Below, piece by piece: positions 1 to 6,328 of a DNA stretch of 9,923 bases. The stretch comes from Oscillospiraceae bacterium. Its GTDB lineage: Bacteria > Bacillota > Clostridia > Oscillospirales > Oscillospiraceae. Numbering within the stretch: the first letter of the stretch is position 1; each line of letters opens with the position of its first letter. Position numbers and translations under genes: made by a program. The notes beneath the pieces were generated by a model that was given only the letters and a program-made list of their open reading frames with translations, did not search any database and was not told the DNA's origin. The DNA is taken from positions 1 through 9,923 of the forward strand of contig CACXHI010000007.1 in assembly GCA_902767395.1 (NCBI GenBank), read 5' to 3'.

Positions 1-101
1 ACGTCAGCAATCTGCGCAAAAAGCTGCAGGATGCGGACGGGGTTAATCACATCGAAACCGTATGGGGCATAGGCTTCAAGCTGGCGGAGCCGAAAACTTG
101 A
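1..101 (+). CDS. OmpR/PhoB-family response regulator, C-terminal end (partial)
   Basis: The frame beginning at base 3 reads VSNLRKKLQDADGVNHIETV followed by WGIGFKLAEPKT and a TGA at 99-101. This is the end of the winged-helix DNA-binding domain of OmpR/PhoB regulators: a recognition-helix end of the form NLRKKL, then the I-E-T-V-W/R-G-x-G-F/Y-K/R-L wing hairpin. The receiver domain lies upstream of the window. Its position directly before an ABC transporter and a kinase remnant is the arrangement of bacitracin/lantibiotic-type sensing modules in Bacillota, where the regulator controls the transporter; that role is inferred. The visible part shows no damage, unlike the kinase at the other end of the module. 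Confidence 0.85.
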   Translation, partial: VSNLRKKLQDADGVNHIETVWGIGFKLAEPKT

Positions 102-148
102 CAAAATCTTGACGGTTTTCTTGACCGCTTTCTTGACCTTTCTTTGAT
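98..148 (+). promoter_or_regulatory. Array of five TTGAC/T direct repeats, probable response-regulator operator
   Basis: TTGAC occurs at 98, 109, 121 and 133, and TTGAT at 144, so the steps are 11, 12, 12 and 11 bases. Each copy lies close to one helical turn from the next, on the same DNA face. The first copy overlaps the regulator's stop codon, and the spacers are T-rich. OmpR/PhoB-family regulators bind tandem half-sites spaced about 11 bp as head-to-tail dimers, so this looks like an operator for the adjacent regulator upstream of the ABC genes. The repeats are seen directly; the binding partner is inferred. Some copies may also serve as a -35 box. Confidence 0.6.
121..148 (+). promoter_or_regulatory. 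Possible sigma-A promoter inside the repeat array
   Basis: TTGACC (121-126), a 16-base spacer and TTTGAT (143-148) give a weak match to a sigma-A promoter, about 30 bases before the ABC ATPase start. The -10 box is poor (four of six), which would fit a promoter that needs an activator. Since TTGAC is also the repeat unit, the -35 resemblance may be accidental. Confidence 0.3.
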
Positions 149-177
149 AAGCTTTTGCCATCAAAGGAGGTACCGCT

Positions 178-1092
178 ATGGACTATGTATTGGAAACCAA
201 CAACCTGACAAAAAAATACCGAAGATATCCCGCACTCAACGAGCTGAACATGCACGTTCCCAAGGGCGCCATTTACGGTCTGGTGGGGAAAAACGGCGCG
301 GGCAAGACGACCCTGATCCGCTTAATCTGTGGCCTGCAGGAACCGACGTCCGGCAGCTTTACCCTCTATCTGCAGGAGAACGGAAGCCAGAGCATTGCAA
401 ACGCCCGCCGCCGGATGGGTGCGGTGGTGGAGACGCCGTCCATCTTCCTGAACATGACGGCGGAGGACAATTTGAAGCAGCAAAGCATGATTCTCGGCCT
501 GCCCTCCTATGAGGGAATCCCGGAGCTGTTGAAGCTGGTGGGACTGGAGAATACCGGGAAGAAAAAGGCGCGGAACTTCTCGCTTGGCATGAAGCAGCGC
601 CTCGGGATTGCCGTGGCCCTCGTGGGCGACCCGGATTTTCTCATGCTGGATGAGCCGATCAACGGTCTGGACCCGCAGGGCATTGTGGAAATGCGGGAGC
701 TGATTTTGAAGCTCAACCGGGAGCGGCAGGTCACGGTTTTGATTTCCAGCCATATTCTCGACGAGCTTTCCCGTCTGGCCACCCACTACGGCATTCTGGA
801 CAACGGACGGATGGTGCTGGAGCTGAGCGCGGCGGAGCTGGAATCCAAATTCCGAAGCTGCGTCTGCATGGAGGTCTCAGATACCGCAGTATTGGCGCGG
901 GTGCTGGATTCCATGAACGTCGAATACAAGATCCTCACCGCCACCACGGCGAACGTGTTCGCCAAAACCAACGTGACGCGGCTTGCCGCCGCGTTGGAGC
1001 AGGAGGGCTGCGAGATCCTTTCCATGCGTGAAAAGGATGAAAGTCTGGAGAGCTTTTTCCTCTCTCTGGTGGGAGGTGGCGACCATGCTTAA
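178..1092 (+). CDS. ABC transporter ATP-binding protein, BcrA/lantibiotic-export type
   Basis: This 304-residue protein is the nucleotide-binding subunit of an ABC exporter, acting at the inner face of the membrane with the permease that follows. Walker A is GKNGAGKT at 37-44, the signature is SLGMKQ at 135-140 (a variant of LSGGQ common in this family), Walker B ends in MLDEP at 156-160 with catalytic E159, the D-loop is GLDP at 163-166, and the switch histidine is H192. Residues after about 225 form the C-terminal extension usual for BcrA-like ATPases. AAAGGAGG at 163-170 fixes the ATG. The last eight bases overlap the permease start, indicating translational coupling. Bacitracin or other cationic-peptide resistance is the typical job of relatives, but the true substrate cannot be read here. 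The ATPase looks intact although its permease does not. Confidence 0.9.
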   Translation: MDYVLETNNLTKKYRRYPALNELNMHVPKGAIYGLVGKNGAGKTTLIRLICGLQEPTSGSFTLYLQENGSQSIANARRRMGAVVETPSIFLNMTAEDNLKQQSMILGLPSYEGIPELLKLVGLENTGKKKARNFSLGMKQRLGIAVALVGDPDFLMLDEPINGLDPQGIVEMRELILKLNRERQVTVLISSHILDELSRLATHYGILDNGRMVLELSAAELESKFRSCVCMEVSDTAVLARVLDSMNVEYKILTATTANVFAKTNVTRLAAALEQEGCEILSMREKDESLESFFLSLVGGGDHA

Positions 1093-1936
1093 TCTCCTGA
1101 CCGCCGAGCTGCACCGCGTCCGGCGCGATCCAATCTGCTGGCTTCTGCTGGCAGCAAGCGCGCTTTGCGGCGTCTTTTTCTCTCTCATGTCCAGTGCGTA
1201 TTATTTTGAGGACATGGACATCATCCCCTTCTATGTGGTGCTGGCGATTTTTATCTCTCTGAGCATTGGAAGAGAGTATGCAGACGGAACCCTCCGCAAT
1301 AAGATCATTGTTGGAAAGTCAAAGTCCCTCATTTTCCTGTCCAAGCTGGTCTCCGGCATTGGGATCAGCCTCTGCCTGACTCTGGCGTTTTTGCTCCCGT
1401 GTGCAATTCTTCTGTATAAGCCTGTCCTTTCCGTAAAGCCTGCCCTCGTCCTTGTGCGCCTCGGACTCGGCTTTCCCCTGTTGAACCTCGCGTGGGCCGT
1501 CTTATTTACCGTCGTCAGCTCGCTGGTTTCCGCAAAGGGTGTTGGCGGAATCATCAACCTTGTTTTGATTTTTGCAATGCTGGTGAGTTCGGAGTATCTT
1601 CGACACGGCTTGAAGGAGCCTGAATACCTCCCACCCGATGATCCGAATGCATATACCTTACCTATGACCACGGAGGAAATTGAACAAATCGAAAACGACC
1701 CCTTTACATTTGAAGGGTTTGTTATGTGCTTTGAAGATGCCGATGGCACTTTTACCTATCGAAAAGCGGATCCGAGCAAAGTGATGGAGAATCCCCACTA
1801 TATCAAGCCGCCGCTGCGGGCCATCGTAAGCGCAGTGAATACTGCCTTGCCCTACGAGCACGTCAGAGGATACGTTGCCTGTCTTCTCCAATCTCGCAAA
1901 GAATCTGGACCCCGTCGCAGTCGGACGCCTGTTTGA
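1085..1936 (+). CDS. ABC-2 type permease, C-terminus lost and replaced by out-of-frame kinase sequence
   Basis: The start overlaps the ATPase stop (ATG at 1085-1087), so this is its membrane partner. The 283-residue product has hydrophobic segments at about 17-37, 47-62, 88-111, 131-148 and 152-170. The stretch IGREYADGTLRNKIIVG (61-77) is the cytoplasmic motif typical of ABC-2 permeases of this group. A polar loop follows at about 172-250, and then ALPYEHVRG, which resembles the LPxGQ region before the last membrane segment in relatives. From roughly residue 265 the reading frame runs through histidine-kinase DNA in the wrong frame, giving a basic tail (SRKESGPRRSRTPV). The final transmembrane helix is therefore missing and the protein is probably non-functional or altered. 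An assembly error could look the same. Confidence 0.75.
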   Translation: MLNLLTAELHRVRRDPICWLLLAASALCGVFFSLMSSAYYFEDMDIIPFYVVLAIFISLSIGREYADGTLRNKIIVGKSKSLIFLSKLVSGIGISLCLTLAFLLPCAILLYKPVLSVKPALVLVRLGLGFPLLNLAWAVLFTVVSSLVSAKGVGGIINLVLIFAMLVSSEYLRHGLKEPEYLPPDDPNAYTLPMTTEEIEQIENDPFTFEGFVMCFEDADGTFTYRKADPSKVMENPHYIKPPLRAIVSAVNTALPYEHVRGYVACLLQSRKESGPRRSRTPV

Positions 1937-2084
1937 CAGATTCTACACCGTGGAAGCCAGCCGGAATTCCACCGGACTGGGGCTTTCGATCGCGAAGCTT
2001 CTGACCGAACGCATGGGCGGAAGGATCGAAGCCGCATATCGGGATTCCCGGCTCTTGATTCTCTTAACCTTTTCACCGGAATGA
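1875..2084 (+). pseudogene. Histidine kinase remnant (C-terminal ATPase-domain end only)
   Basis: The frame beginning at 1875 reads VFSNLAKNLDP, then RLFDRFYTVEASR, then STGLGLSIAKLL, then TERMGGRIEA, ending at TGA 2082-2084. These are the end of the N-box region, the F-box (FDRFYT), the G2 box (TGLGLSIAK) and the last strand of a HATPase_c domain. The sensor domain, the phospho-acceptor histidine, the N box and the G1 box are absent, and the same frame has stops at 1827 and 1836. There is no ribosome binding site for the TTG at 1875. The reading overlaps the out-of-frame tail of the permease gene. It is best explained as the 3' stub of the kinase that once completed the module, left by a deletion that also removed the permease end. 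Confidence 0.85.
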
Positions 2085-2108
2085 TGCTCCATGCAGGGAG
2101 GGAAACAC

Positions 2109-3470
2109 ATGACAGATATCATTGCCGCCATTTCGACGGGCAGACAGCCCTGCGCCATTGGCATTCTGCGGCTCTCGGGCGAGGGCTGCGCCGCCGTGGC
2201 GGAAGCGGTTTTCAGCCCCCGCAACGGCAAGCCGCTCTCGGAAGCCCCCAACCGGACGCTGGTGCTGGGCACCCTCTTCGACGCCAAGGGCCGGGAAATG
2301 GACCAAGCGCTCGCCGTCTACACCCGCGCGCCCCACACCTACACCGGCGAGGACACCGTGGAGCTGCAATGCCACGGCTCCCCTGCCGTGCTTGCCGCAG
2401 GACTGGAAGCCCTGTACCGCGCCGGGGCAAGACCGGCCCGGCCCGGGGAGTTCACCAAGCGGGCCTTTCTCAACGGGCAGATGGATCTGACCGGGGCGGA
2501 GGCCGTCATCGACCTGATTGAAGCCCAGACCGCCGACATGGCAGCCAACGCCGCCGCACAGGTGGGCGGTGCGCTGCTGCGGCAGTTGGAACCGATTTGG
2601 GATGGGTTGACCGACCTTTGCAGCCACTACCACGCCGTGCTGGACTACCCGGACGAGGACATTCCCGACTTTCTGCTCTCGGACTACGAGGCGGAGCTTC
2701 GAGAGGATCGCGCGAGGCTGGAGCAGCTTCGAGACACCTGTGAACGGGGCCGCATCCTGAAGCAGGGCGTGAAGATTACTTTGGTCGGCAAGCCCAACGC
2801 GGGCAAGTCCTCCCTGCTCAACGCTTTGGTGGGCTACGACCGCGTGATTGTGACGGACGTTCCCGGCACGACCCGCGACACCGTGGAGGAAACCGCCCGC
2901 TTCGGGCAGGTGCTGGCACGGATCACCGACACCGCCGGGATTCGGGAAACGGCGGATCGGATCGAGGCCATGGGCGTCGAGCGCTCCCGCGCCGCCGCAG
3001 AGCAGGCGGATCTCGCCATCTTCGTCTGTGACGCCGCCGTGCCGCTGGACGAGGAGGATCGGCAGGCTATGGCTGCCGCCAGAGAGGCCAAGCGTGCCAT
3101 CGCCGTGATGAACAAAACCGATCTTCCCCAGCGGGTGTTCCGCATTGAGCTGCCCTTTGACCCGATTTTCTCGGTGTCCGCCACCCGTGGCGACGGGCTG
3201 GACAGGCTGTGCAGCTACATTGATGAGACCTTCCGCGTCGATTTGCCCTGCGACGGCTCCATTCTCACGAACAGCCGGCAGGCCGAGGCGGTAGGCCGAG
3301 CCACCGAAGCAATCGGCAACGCGCTGGAGGCGATGACCGCCGGGATCACCCCCGACGCCGTGCTCACCGAACTGGAGGCCGCTCTGGACGCGCTGGGCGA
3401 GCTGACGGGCCGCACCGTCCGGGAGGACATTACCAACCGGATTTTTGAGCGGTTCTGCGTGGGCAAATGA
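2109..3470 (+). CDS. mnmE: tRNA uridine-5-carboxymethylaminomethyl modification GTPase MnmE
   Basis: MnmE works with MnmG to build the cmnm5/nm5 group on U34 of tRNAs reading split codon boxes, using a folate C1 unit, in the cytoplasm. The product is 453 residues, the usual length. The N-terminal folate-binding domain opens with MTDIIAAISTGR, and EFTKRAFLNGQMDL at 114-127 is a family hallmark. The inserted G domain has G1 GKPNAGKSS (227-235), G2 GTTRDT (253-258), G3 DTAG (274-277) and G4 NKTD (335-338), matching the spacing of the E. coli enzyme. The C-terminus is FCVGK with the conserved cysteine C450. An ATG lies at 2091, but GGGAGGGA at 2096-2103 and the family N-terminus favour 2109. It lies 24 bases after the kinase stub with no evident promoter of its own. 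Confidence 0.97.
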   Translation: MTDIIAAISTGRQPCAIGILRLSGEGCAAVAEAVFSPRNGKPLSEAPNRTLVLGTLFDAKGREMDQALAVYTRAPHTYTGEDTVELQCHGSPAVLAAGLEALYRAGARPARPGEFTKRAFLNGQMDLTGAEAVIDLIEAQTADMAANAAAQVGGALLRQLEPIWDGLTDLCSHYHAVLDYPDEDIPDFLLSDYEAELREDRARLEQLRDTCERGRILKQGVKITLVGKPNAGKSSLLNALVGYDRVIVTDVPGTTRDTVEETARFGQVLARITDTAGIRETADRIEAMGVERSRAAAEQADLAIFVCDAAVPLDEEDRQAMAAAREAKRAIAVMNKTDLPQRVFRIELPFDPIFSVSATRGDGLDRLCSYIDETFRVDLPCDGSILTNSRQAEAVGRATEAIGNALEAMTAGITPDAVLTELEAALDALGELTGRTVREDITNRIFERFCVGK

Positions 3471-3497
3471 GTGTTTGGCACGCAATAGGAGAACAGA

Positions 3498-4622
3498 ATG
3501 ATCGCTTATTTTGACAATTCCGCCACGACGAAGCCCTGCAAGGAGGCCGTCGCGGCGATGACTGAGGCCCTGACGGAATGCTGGGGCAACCCCAGCTCCC
3601 TGCACCGGCTGGGCGTGGAGGCCCACCGTCGGGTGGAGGCGGCGCGGTTGGGCGTGGCAAAGGCCCTTGGAGCCGAGCCGGATCGGGTGTTTTTCACCTC
3701 CTGCGGCACCGAGGCCGACAACTGGGCCGTATTCTCCGCCGCGCAAAAGCTGGGAAAACGGGGCAGACACATCATCACAACGCAGATCGAGCACCACGCG
3801 ATTCTGCATCCCATGCACGAATTGGAGGCCCGGGGCTTCGAGGTCACCTATCTGGCCCCGGAGGCCGACGGAACCGTGACGGCGGAGGCCCTGCGCTCCG
3901 CCCTGCGCCCGGACACCATTTTGGTGTCGGTGATGATGGTCAACAACGAGGTCGGCTCCGTCATGCCGATTCAGGCTATGGCAAAGCTGACCCACCGGCT
4001 GGCGCCGAACGCCCTGTTCCACACCGACGCGGTGCAGGGCTTCTTGAAGGTTCCCTTCCGCGCCTCCACGCTGGAGGCCGATCTGATTTCCGTCAGTTCC
4101 CACAAGGTTCACGGCCCCAAGGGCGCGGGGGCGCTCTGGATCCGCAAGGGCCTGTCACTGCCGCCCTATCTCCACGGCGGCGGGCAGGAGAGCAGCCAGC
4201 GCTCCGGCACGGAGGCGGTTCCGAACCTGCTGGGCTTCGGCGCGGCCTGTGAAGCCGCCCTGCCCTCGCTGCGGGCGGATTTGGCGAAGGAGGCGATGCT
4301 TCGGGATCGTCTGCGCACCGGCTTGCAGGAAATCCACGGCGTGGTGCTGAACGGCGCGCAGGCCGCGCCCCACATCGTCAGCTTCGGCGTTCCCGGCGTG
4401 CGCTCGCAGGGTCTCATCAACTGCTTACAGGATCAGGAGGTTTATGTGTCCGCCGGCTCCGCCTGTGCCAAGGGGCACCGCAGCCACGTTTTGCAGGCCA
4501 TGAACCTCTCCTCTGCCGTGATTGACGGCTCGGTGCGTGCCTCCCTCTCCCGGTTTACCACCGAGGCGGAGGTGGACGCCCTGCTCCACGCGGTTCGGGA
4601 GGCCGTGCAGCGGTTGACATAA
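3498..4622 (+). CDS. Cysteine desulfurase, NifS/IscS family
   Basis: This PLP enzyme takes sulfur from L-cysteine as an enzyme persulfide and passes it to Fe-S assembly, thiamine or tRNA thiolation. It is 374 residues long, normal for class V NifS-like proteins. Visible active-site features are the N-terminal YFDNSATT, the phosphate-binding loop SCGTEADN (68-75), the PLP-stacking histidine H99 in IEHH, HTDAVQ (175-180) with D177 and Q180, the Schiff-base lysine K203 in SSHKVHGPKG, and catalytic C323 in SAGSACAKG. RASLSRFTTEAEVD (347-360) closes the family pattern. TAGGAGAAC at 3486-3494 precedes the ATG, 27 bases after mnmE, so the two are probably one transcript. With mnmE as neighbour, supply of sulfur for 2-thiouridine at the same wobble base is plausible, but no acceptor gene such as mnmA or iscU is present, so the partner stays open. 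Confidence 0.93.
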   Translation: MIAYFDNSATTKPCKEAVAAMTEALTECWGNPSSLHRLGVEAHRRVEAARLGVAKALGAEPDRVFFTSCGTEADNWAVFSAAQKLGKRGRHIITTQIEHHAILHPMHELEARGFEVTYLAPEADGTVTAEALRSALRPDTILVSVMMVNNEVGSVMPIQAMAKLTHRLAPNALFHTDAVQGFLKVPFRASTLEADLISVSSHKVHGPKGAGALWIRKGLSLPPYLHGGGQESSQRSGTEAVPNLLGFGAACEAALPSLRADLAKEAMLRDRLRTGLQEIHGVVLNGAQAAPHIVSFGVPGVRSQGLINCLQDQEVYVSAGSACAKGHRSHVLQAMNLSSAVIDGSVRASLSRFTTEAEVDALLHAVREAVQRLT

Positions 4623-4638
4623 TTTGTACTCATTGGAA

Positions 4639-4682
4639 AAGAATCTTCCCCGCGTCCGAGGTCGGAAGCGGGGAAGATTCTT
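4639..4682. terminator. Hairpin between convergent genes, probable bidirectional terminator
   Basis: AAGAATCTTCCCCGC (4639-4653) is the exact reverse complement of 4668-4682, giving a perfect 15-bp stem around a 14-base loop. It lies between the desulfurase stop (4622) and the methyltransferase stop (4683-4685). On the minus strand the stem runs into GATTCTTTTCC, a fair T-rich tail; on the plus strand the tail is only TTCTTCTA. It probably ends both transcripts, more efficiently for the minus strand. Confidence 0.8.
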
Positions 4683-5474
4683 CTACTGCGAATTCTTCCT
4701 GCAAATATGGATCGCATGGGCGGAGGTTCCAAGCAGCTCACGGCACTGGCAGAAATGCAGATGATAGCGGGCGTAGGCTTCAAACGCCTCGTCGGACATG
4801 GAAAACGCCTGATTGAGCTCCGCCATCTCCAGAACGCCGTCGGCAGCCACCGTGGTCAGATGGGTGACAGGCAGCTCCCGGAACAGGCTTTCCAGCTCGT
4901 CGATCTCATAGCCGGTAAAGAGCTGGTCCTGAAAGTGCCGGACACGGAACGCCTCGGTAAAGTTCTCCTCCATCCCGTCCGGGAAGCTGTCGCCCAGATA
5001 GTTGTCGATCATTATCCCGTGAATGGGCAAGAACGCAGTGAGGATTGTTCCCCCCGGCTTCGTGACCCGAACCGCCTCGCGGAGCGCGGCGTCCCGCTCT
5101 TCCGCCTCGTAGAGATGGTAGAGCGGGCCAAACACCAGCGTCATGTCGAAGCTGTCGTCGGCAAAGCGGCGGAGATCAATCGCGTCGCCCTGATAGGCCG
5201 TCAGGTTGTCCAGTCCCTCCGCGTTCCGACGCAGAAGCTCCAGATTCCGCTCCGCCAGCTCCACCGCCGTCACCGAATTTCCCTCCTTTGCGAGGGCAAT
5301 GGAATAGCGTCCGGTTCCCGCGCCAAGCTCGAGAATCTTGCCCGGCTGAAGCAGATACCGGTGGATAAAATGCATCGTGGTCCGGTATTCCATCTGCCCG
5401 TGGCGGCTCTTGGACAGGCGGTTCTCCTCGTTGTAGCCCGTATAGAATTCGTTAATCATTTCGCTGCGTTCCAT
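4683..5474 (-). CDS. Class I SAM-dependent methyltransferase, unknown substrate
   Basis: This is a 263-residue protein with the Rossmann methyltransferase core. Motif I is ILELGAGTGRY (47-57); the acidic end of strand 2 is VTAVELAERNLE, with E72 expected to hold the ribose of SAM; QGDAIDL (95-101) is the motif near the adenine; FDMTLVFGPLYHL (109-121) is motif IV; and RVTKPGGTIL (136-145) is the helix and strand found in Methyltransf_11/25 families. The C-terminal 100 residues carry no motif that names a substrate. The chosen ATG has AAAGGAGAG eight bases before it; a longer frame extends upstream to 5549 but runs into the end of the preceding gene without a better site. It lies 31 bases after the SIMPL gene and shares its promoter. 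Small molecules, proteins or RNA are all possible targets. Confidence 0.85.
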   Translation of the reverse strand: MERSEMINEFYTGYNEENRLSKSRHGQMEYRTTMHFIHRYLLQPGKILELGAGTGRYSIALAKEGNSVTAVELAERNLELLRRNAEGLDNLTAYQGDAIDLRRFADDSFDMTLVFGPLYHLYEAEERDAALREAVRVTKPGGTILTAFLPIHGIMIDNYLGDSFPDGMEENFTEAFRVRHFQDQLFTGYEIDELESLFRELPVTHLTTVAADGVLEMAELNQAFSMSDEAFEAYARYHLHFCQCRELLGTSAHAIHICRKNSQ

Positions 5475-5505
5475 GGCTTCTCTCCTTTCTGTGAAAGCAT
5501 CCGAT

Positions 5506-6171
5506 TCAGCGCATTTCCCAGACGAACACGGCGTTATCCTGCAGTTCAACGTCCTGCGGGCGGAAATTCGCGCTGAGGCTGCGTTTTGCCATTCCGCTTC
5601 CCGCCATCTGGGGCAGACATTCCAGATCCATGCAGGTCTCCGACTGGAAATTCAACCGGTTCAGATCATAGGCGATCCTTTGCAGCTCCCCAAGATGGCA
5701 GCCGGATGCAGCGCAGAGCACCTCGGCGCGGGCTCTGGCGGAGTCGGCGGCAGCGTGGAGCAGGGCGGCTTCCAGCTTCTCCGGCTCGCGCACCGTAAAA
5801 CGAACCTGTAGCTCCGGCTCGGCGCGGCTTTCCGCCACAGCGGCGAGCGCCCTGCCCAAACGGGCGGCGTCAAAGTCGAAACGGAGCTGCTGGTCATAGC
5901 TGCATCGGTAACCGGAAAAGACGGATTGGTAATTCCCCTTCTCGTCGCAGACGCTTTCGTACTCGGTATTCACATGGTAGCCCACCGTCTGAAAATCGGC
6001 GGCAGAAAACCCGGCGGCGCAGAGCGCCTGCTCCAAACGCTCCATTTTGTCCGCTGCGGCTGCGAGGGCAGCGTCATAATTCAGGTCCTTGGCCCAAAGG
6101 CCGAAGGACAGCTCCACGGTGTCCACGGGCGCAGAGGCCTTTCCGACGCCCTTGACGGTGATCGTTTTCAC
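5506..6171 (-). CDS. SIMPL (DUF541) domain protein without signal peptide
   Basis: The 221-residue product opens with KTITVKGVGKASAPVDTVEL, the typical SIMPL/DUF541 first strand (V-x-G-x-G-x-x-x-x-P-D). It ends with DVELQDNAVFVWEM, the usual last strand in which the conserved tryptophan is near the C-terminus. Residues about 31-53 and 101-116 are helical and alanine-rich. The best-known member, E. coli YggE, is exported and linked to oxidative stress, but here there is no signal peptide or membrane segment, so a cytoplasmic protein is expected. The start is a GTG at 6169-6171, chosen because GAGAGGGGG lies just upstream and because the only longer starts would lie upstream of the promoter at 6202-6230. 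It is the first gene of a two-gene minus-strand operon with the methyltransferase. Its biochemical function is not known from the sequence. Confidence 0.85.
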   Translation of the reverse strand: MKTITVKGVGKASAPVDTVELSFGLWAKDLNYDAALAAAADKMERLEQALCAAGFSAADFQTVGYHVNTEYESVCDEKGNYQSVFSGYRCSYDQQLRFDFDAARLGRALAAVAESRAEPELQVRFTVREPEKLEAALLHAAADSARARAEVLCAASGCHLGELQRIAYDLNRLNFQSETCMDLECLPQMAGSGMAKRSLSANFRPQDVELQDNAVFVWEMR

Positions 6172-6201
6172 GGCAATTCCCCCTCTCAAATGATTAGCCG
6201 C

Positions 6202-6230
6202 AGTATAGCACCCTTTGGGAACTTTGTCAA
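6202..6230 (-). promoter_or_regulatory. Sigma-A promoter for the SIMPL-methyltransferase operon
   Basis: Read on the minus strand, a perfect -35 TTGACA (6225-6230) is followed by a 17-base spacer and the -10 TATACT (6202-6207). A TGC directly before the -10 makes it an extended -10 box. Transcription would begin near 6195, leaving a leader of about 25 bases before the GTG start. This is the best promoter match in the window and suggests strong constitutive expression. Confidence 0.85.
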
Positions 6231-6272
6231 CGAGAAAAGACAACATTTGTGCGCCATTGCTCGAATTGAGAC

Positions 6273-6301
6273 TTCCAAAACGGGCAAAAATATGGTATAA
6301 T
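6273..6301 (+). promoter_or_regulatory. Extended -10 promoter for rsmG
   Basis: TATAAT at 6296-6301 is preceded by TGG, giving the extended -10 TGGTATAAT. The -35 region at 17-base spacing is TTCCAA (6273-6278), a weak match, so the extended box probably carries recognition. Transcription would begin near 6308, about 20 bases before the rsmG start. It is divergent from the SIMPL promoter, with the two -35 boxes some 42 bases apart. Confidence 0.8.
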
Positions 6302-6328
6302 ATAGAGAGGAAGAAGGAGGAAGCGCGT

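Noticed and set aside
144..512. A 122-residue frame overlapping the ABC ATPase start
   Set aside because: Arginine- and glycine-rich out-of-frame reading of the ATPase gene with no ribosome binding site.
2091..2108. Upstream ATG for mnmE
   Set aside because: The bases after it contain the ribosome binding site for the ATG at 2109, and the family N-terminus begins at the second methionine.
2073..4112. A 679-residue open frame on the minus strand opposite mnmE and the desulfurase
   Set aside because: It is a consequence of high GC at third positions of the real plus-strand genes; it shows no family motif, is rich in H, G, R and Q, and lies across two well-recognised genes.
5475..5549. Longer N-terminus for the methyltransferase
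   Set aside because: It would overlap the end of the SIMPL gene and ignores the good AAAGGAGAG site before the ATG at 5472-5474.
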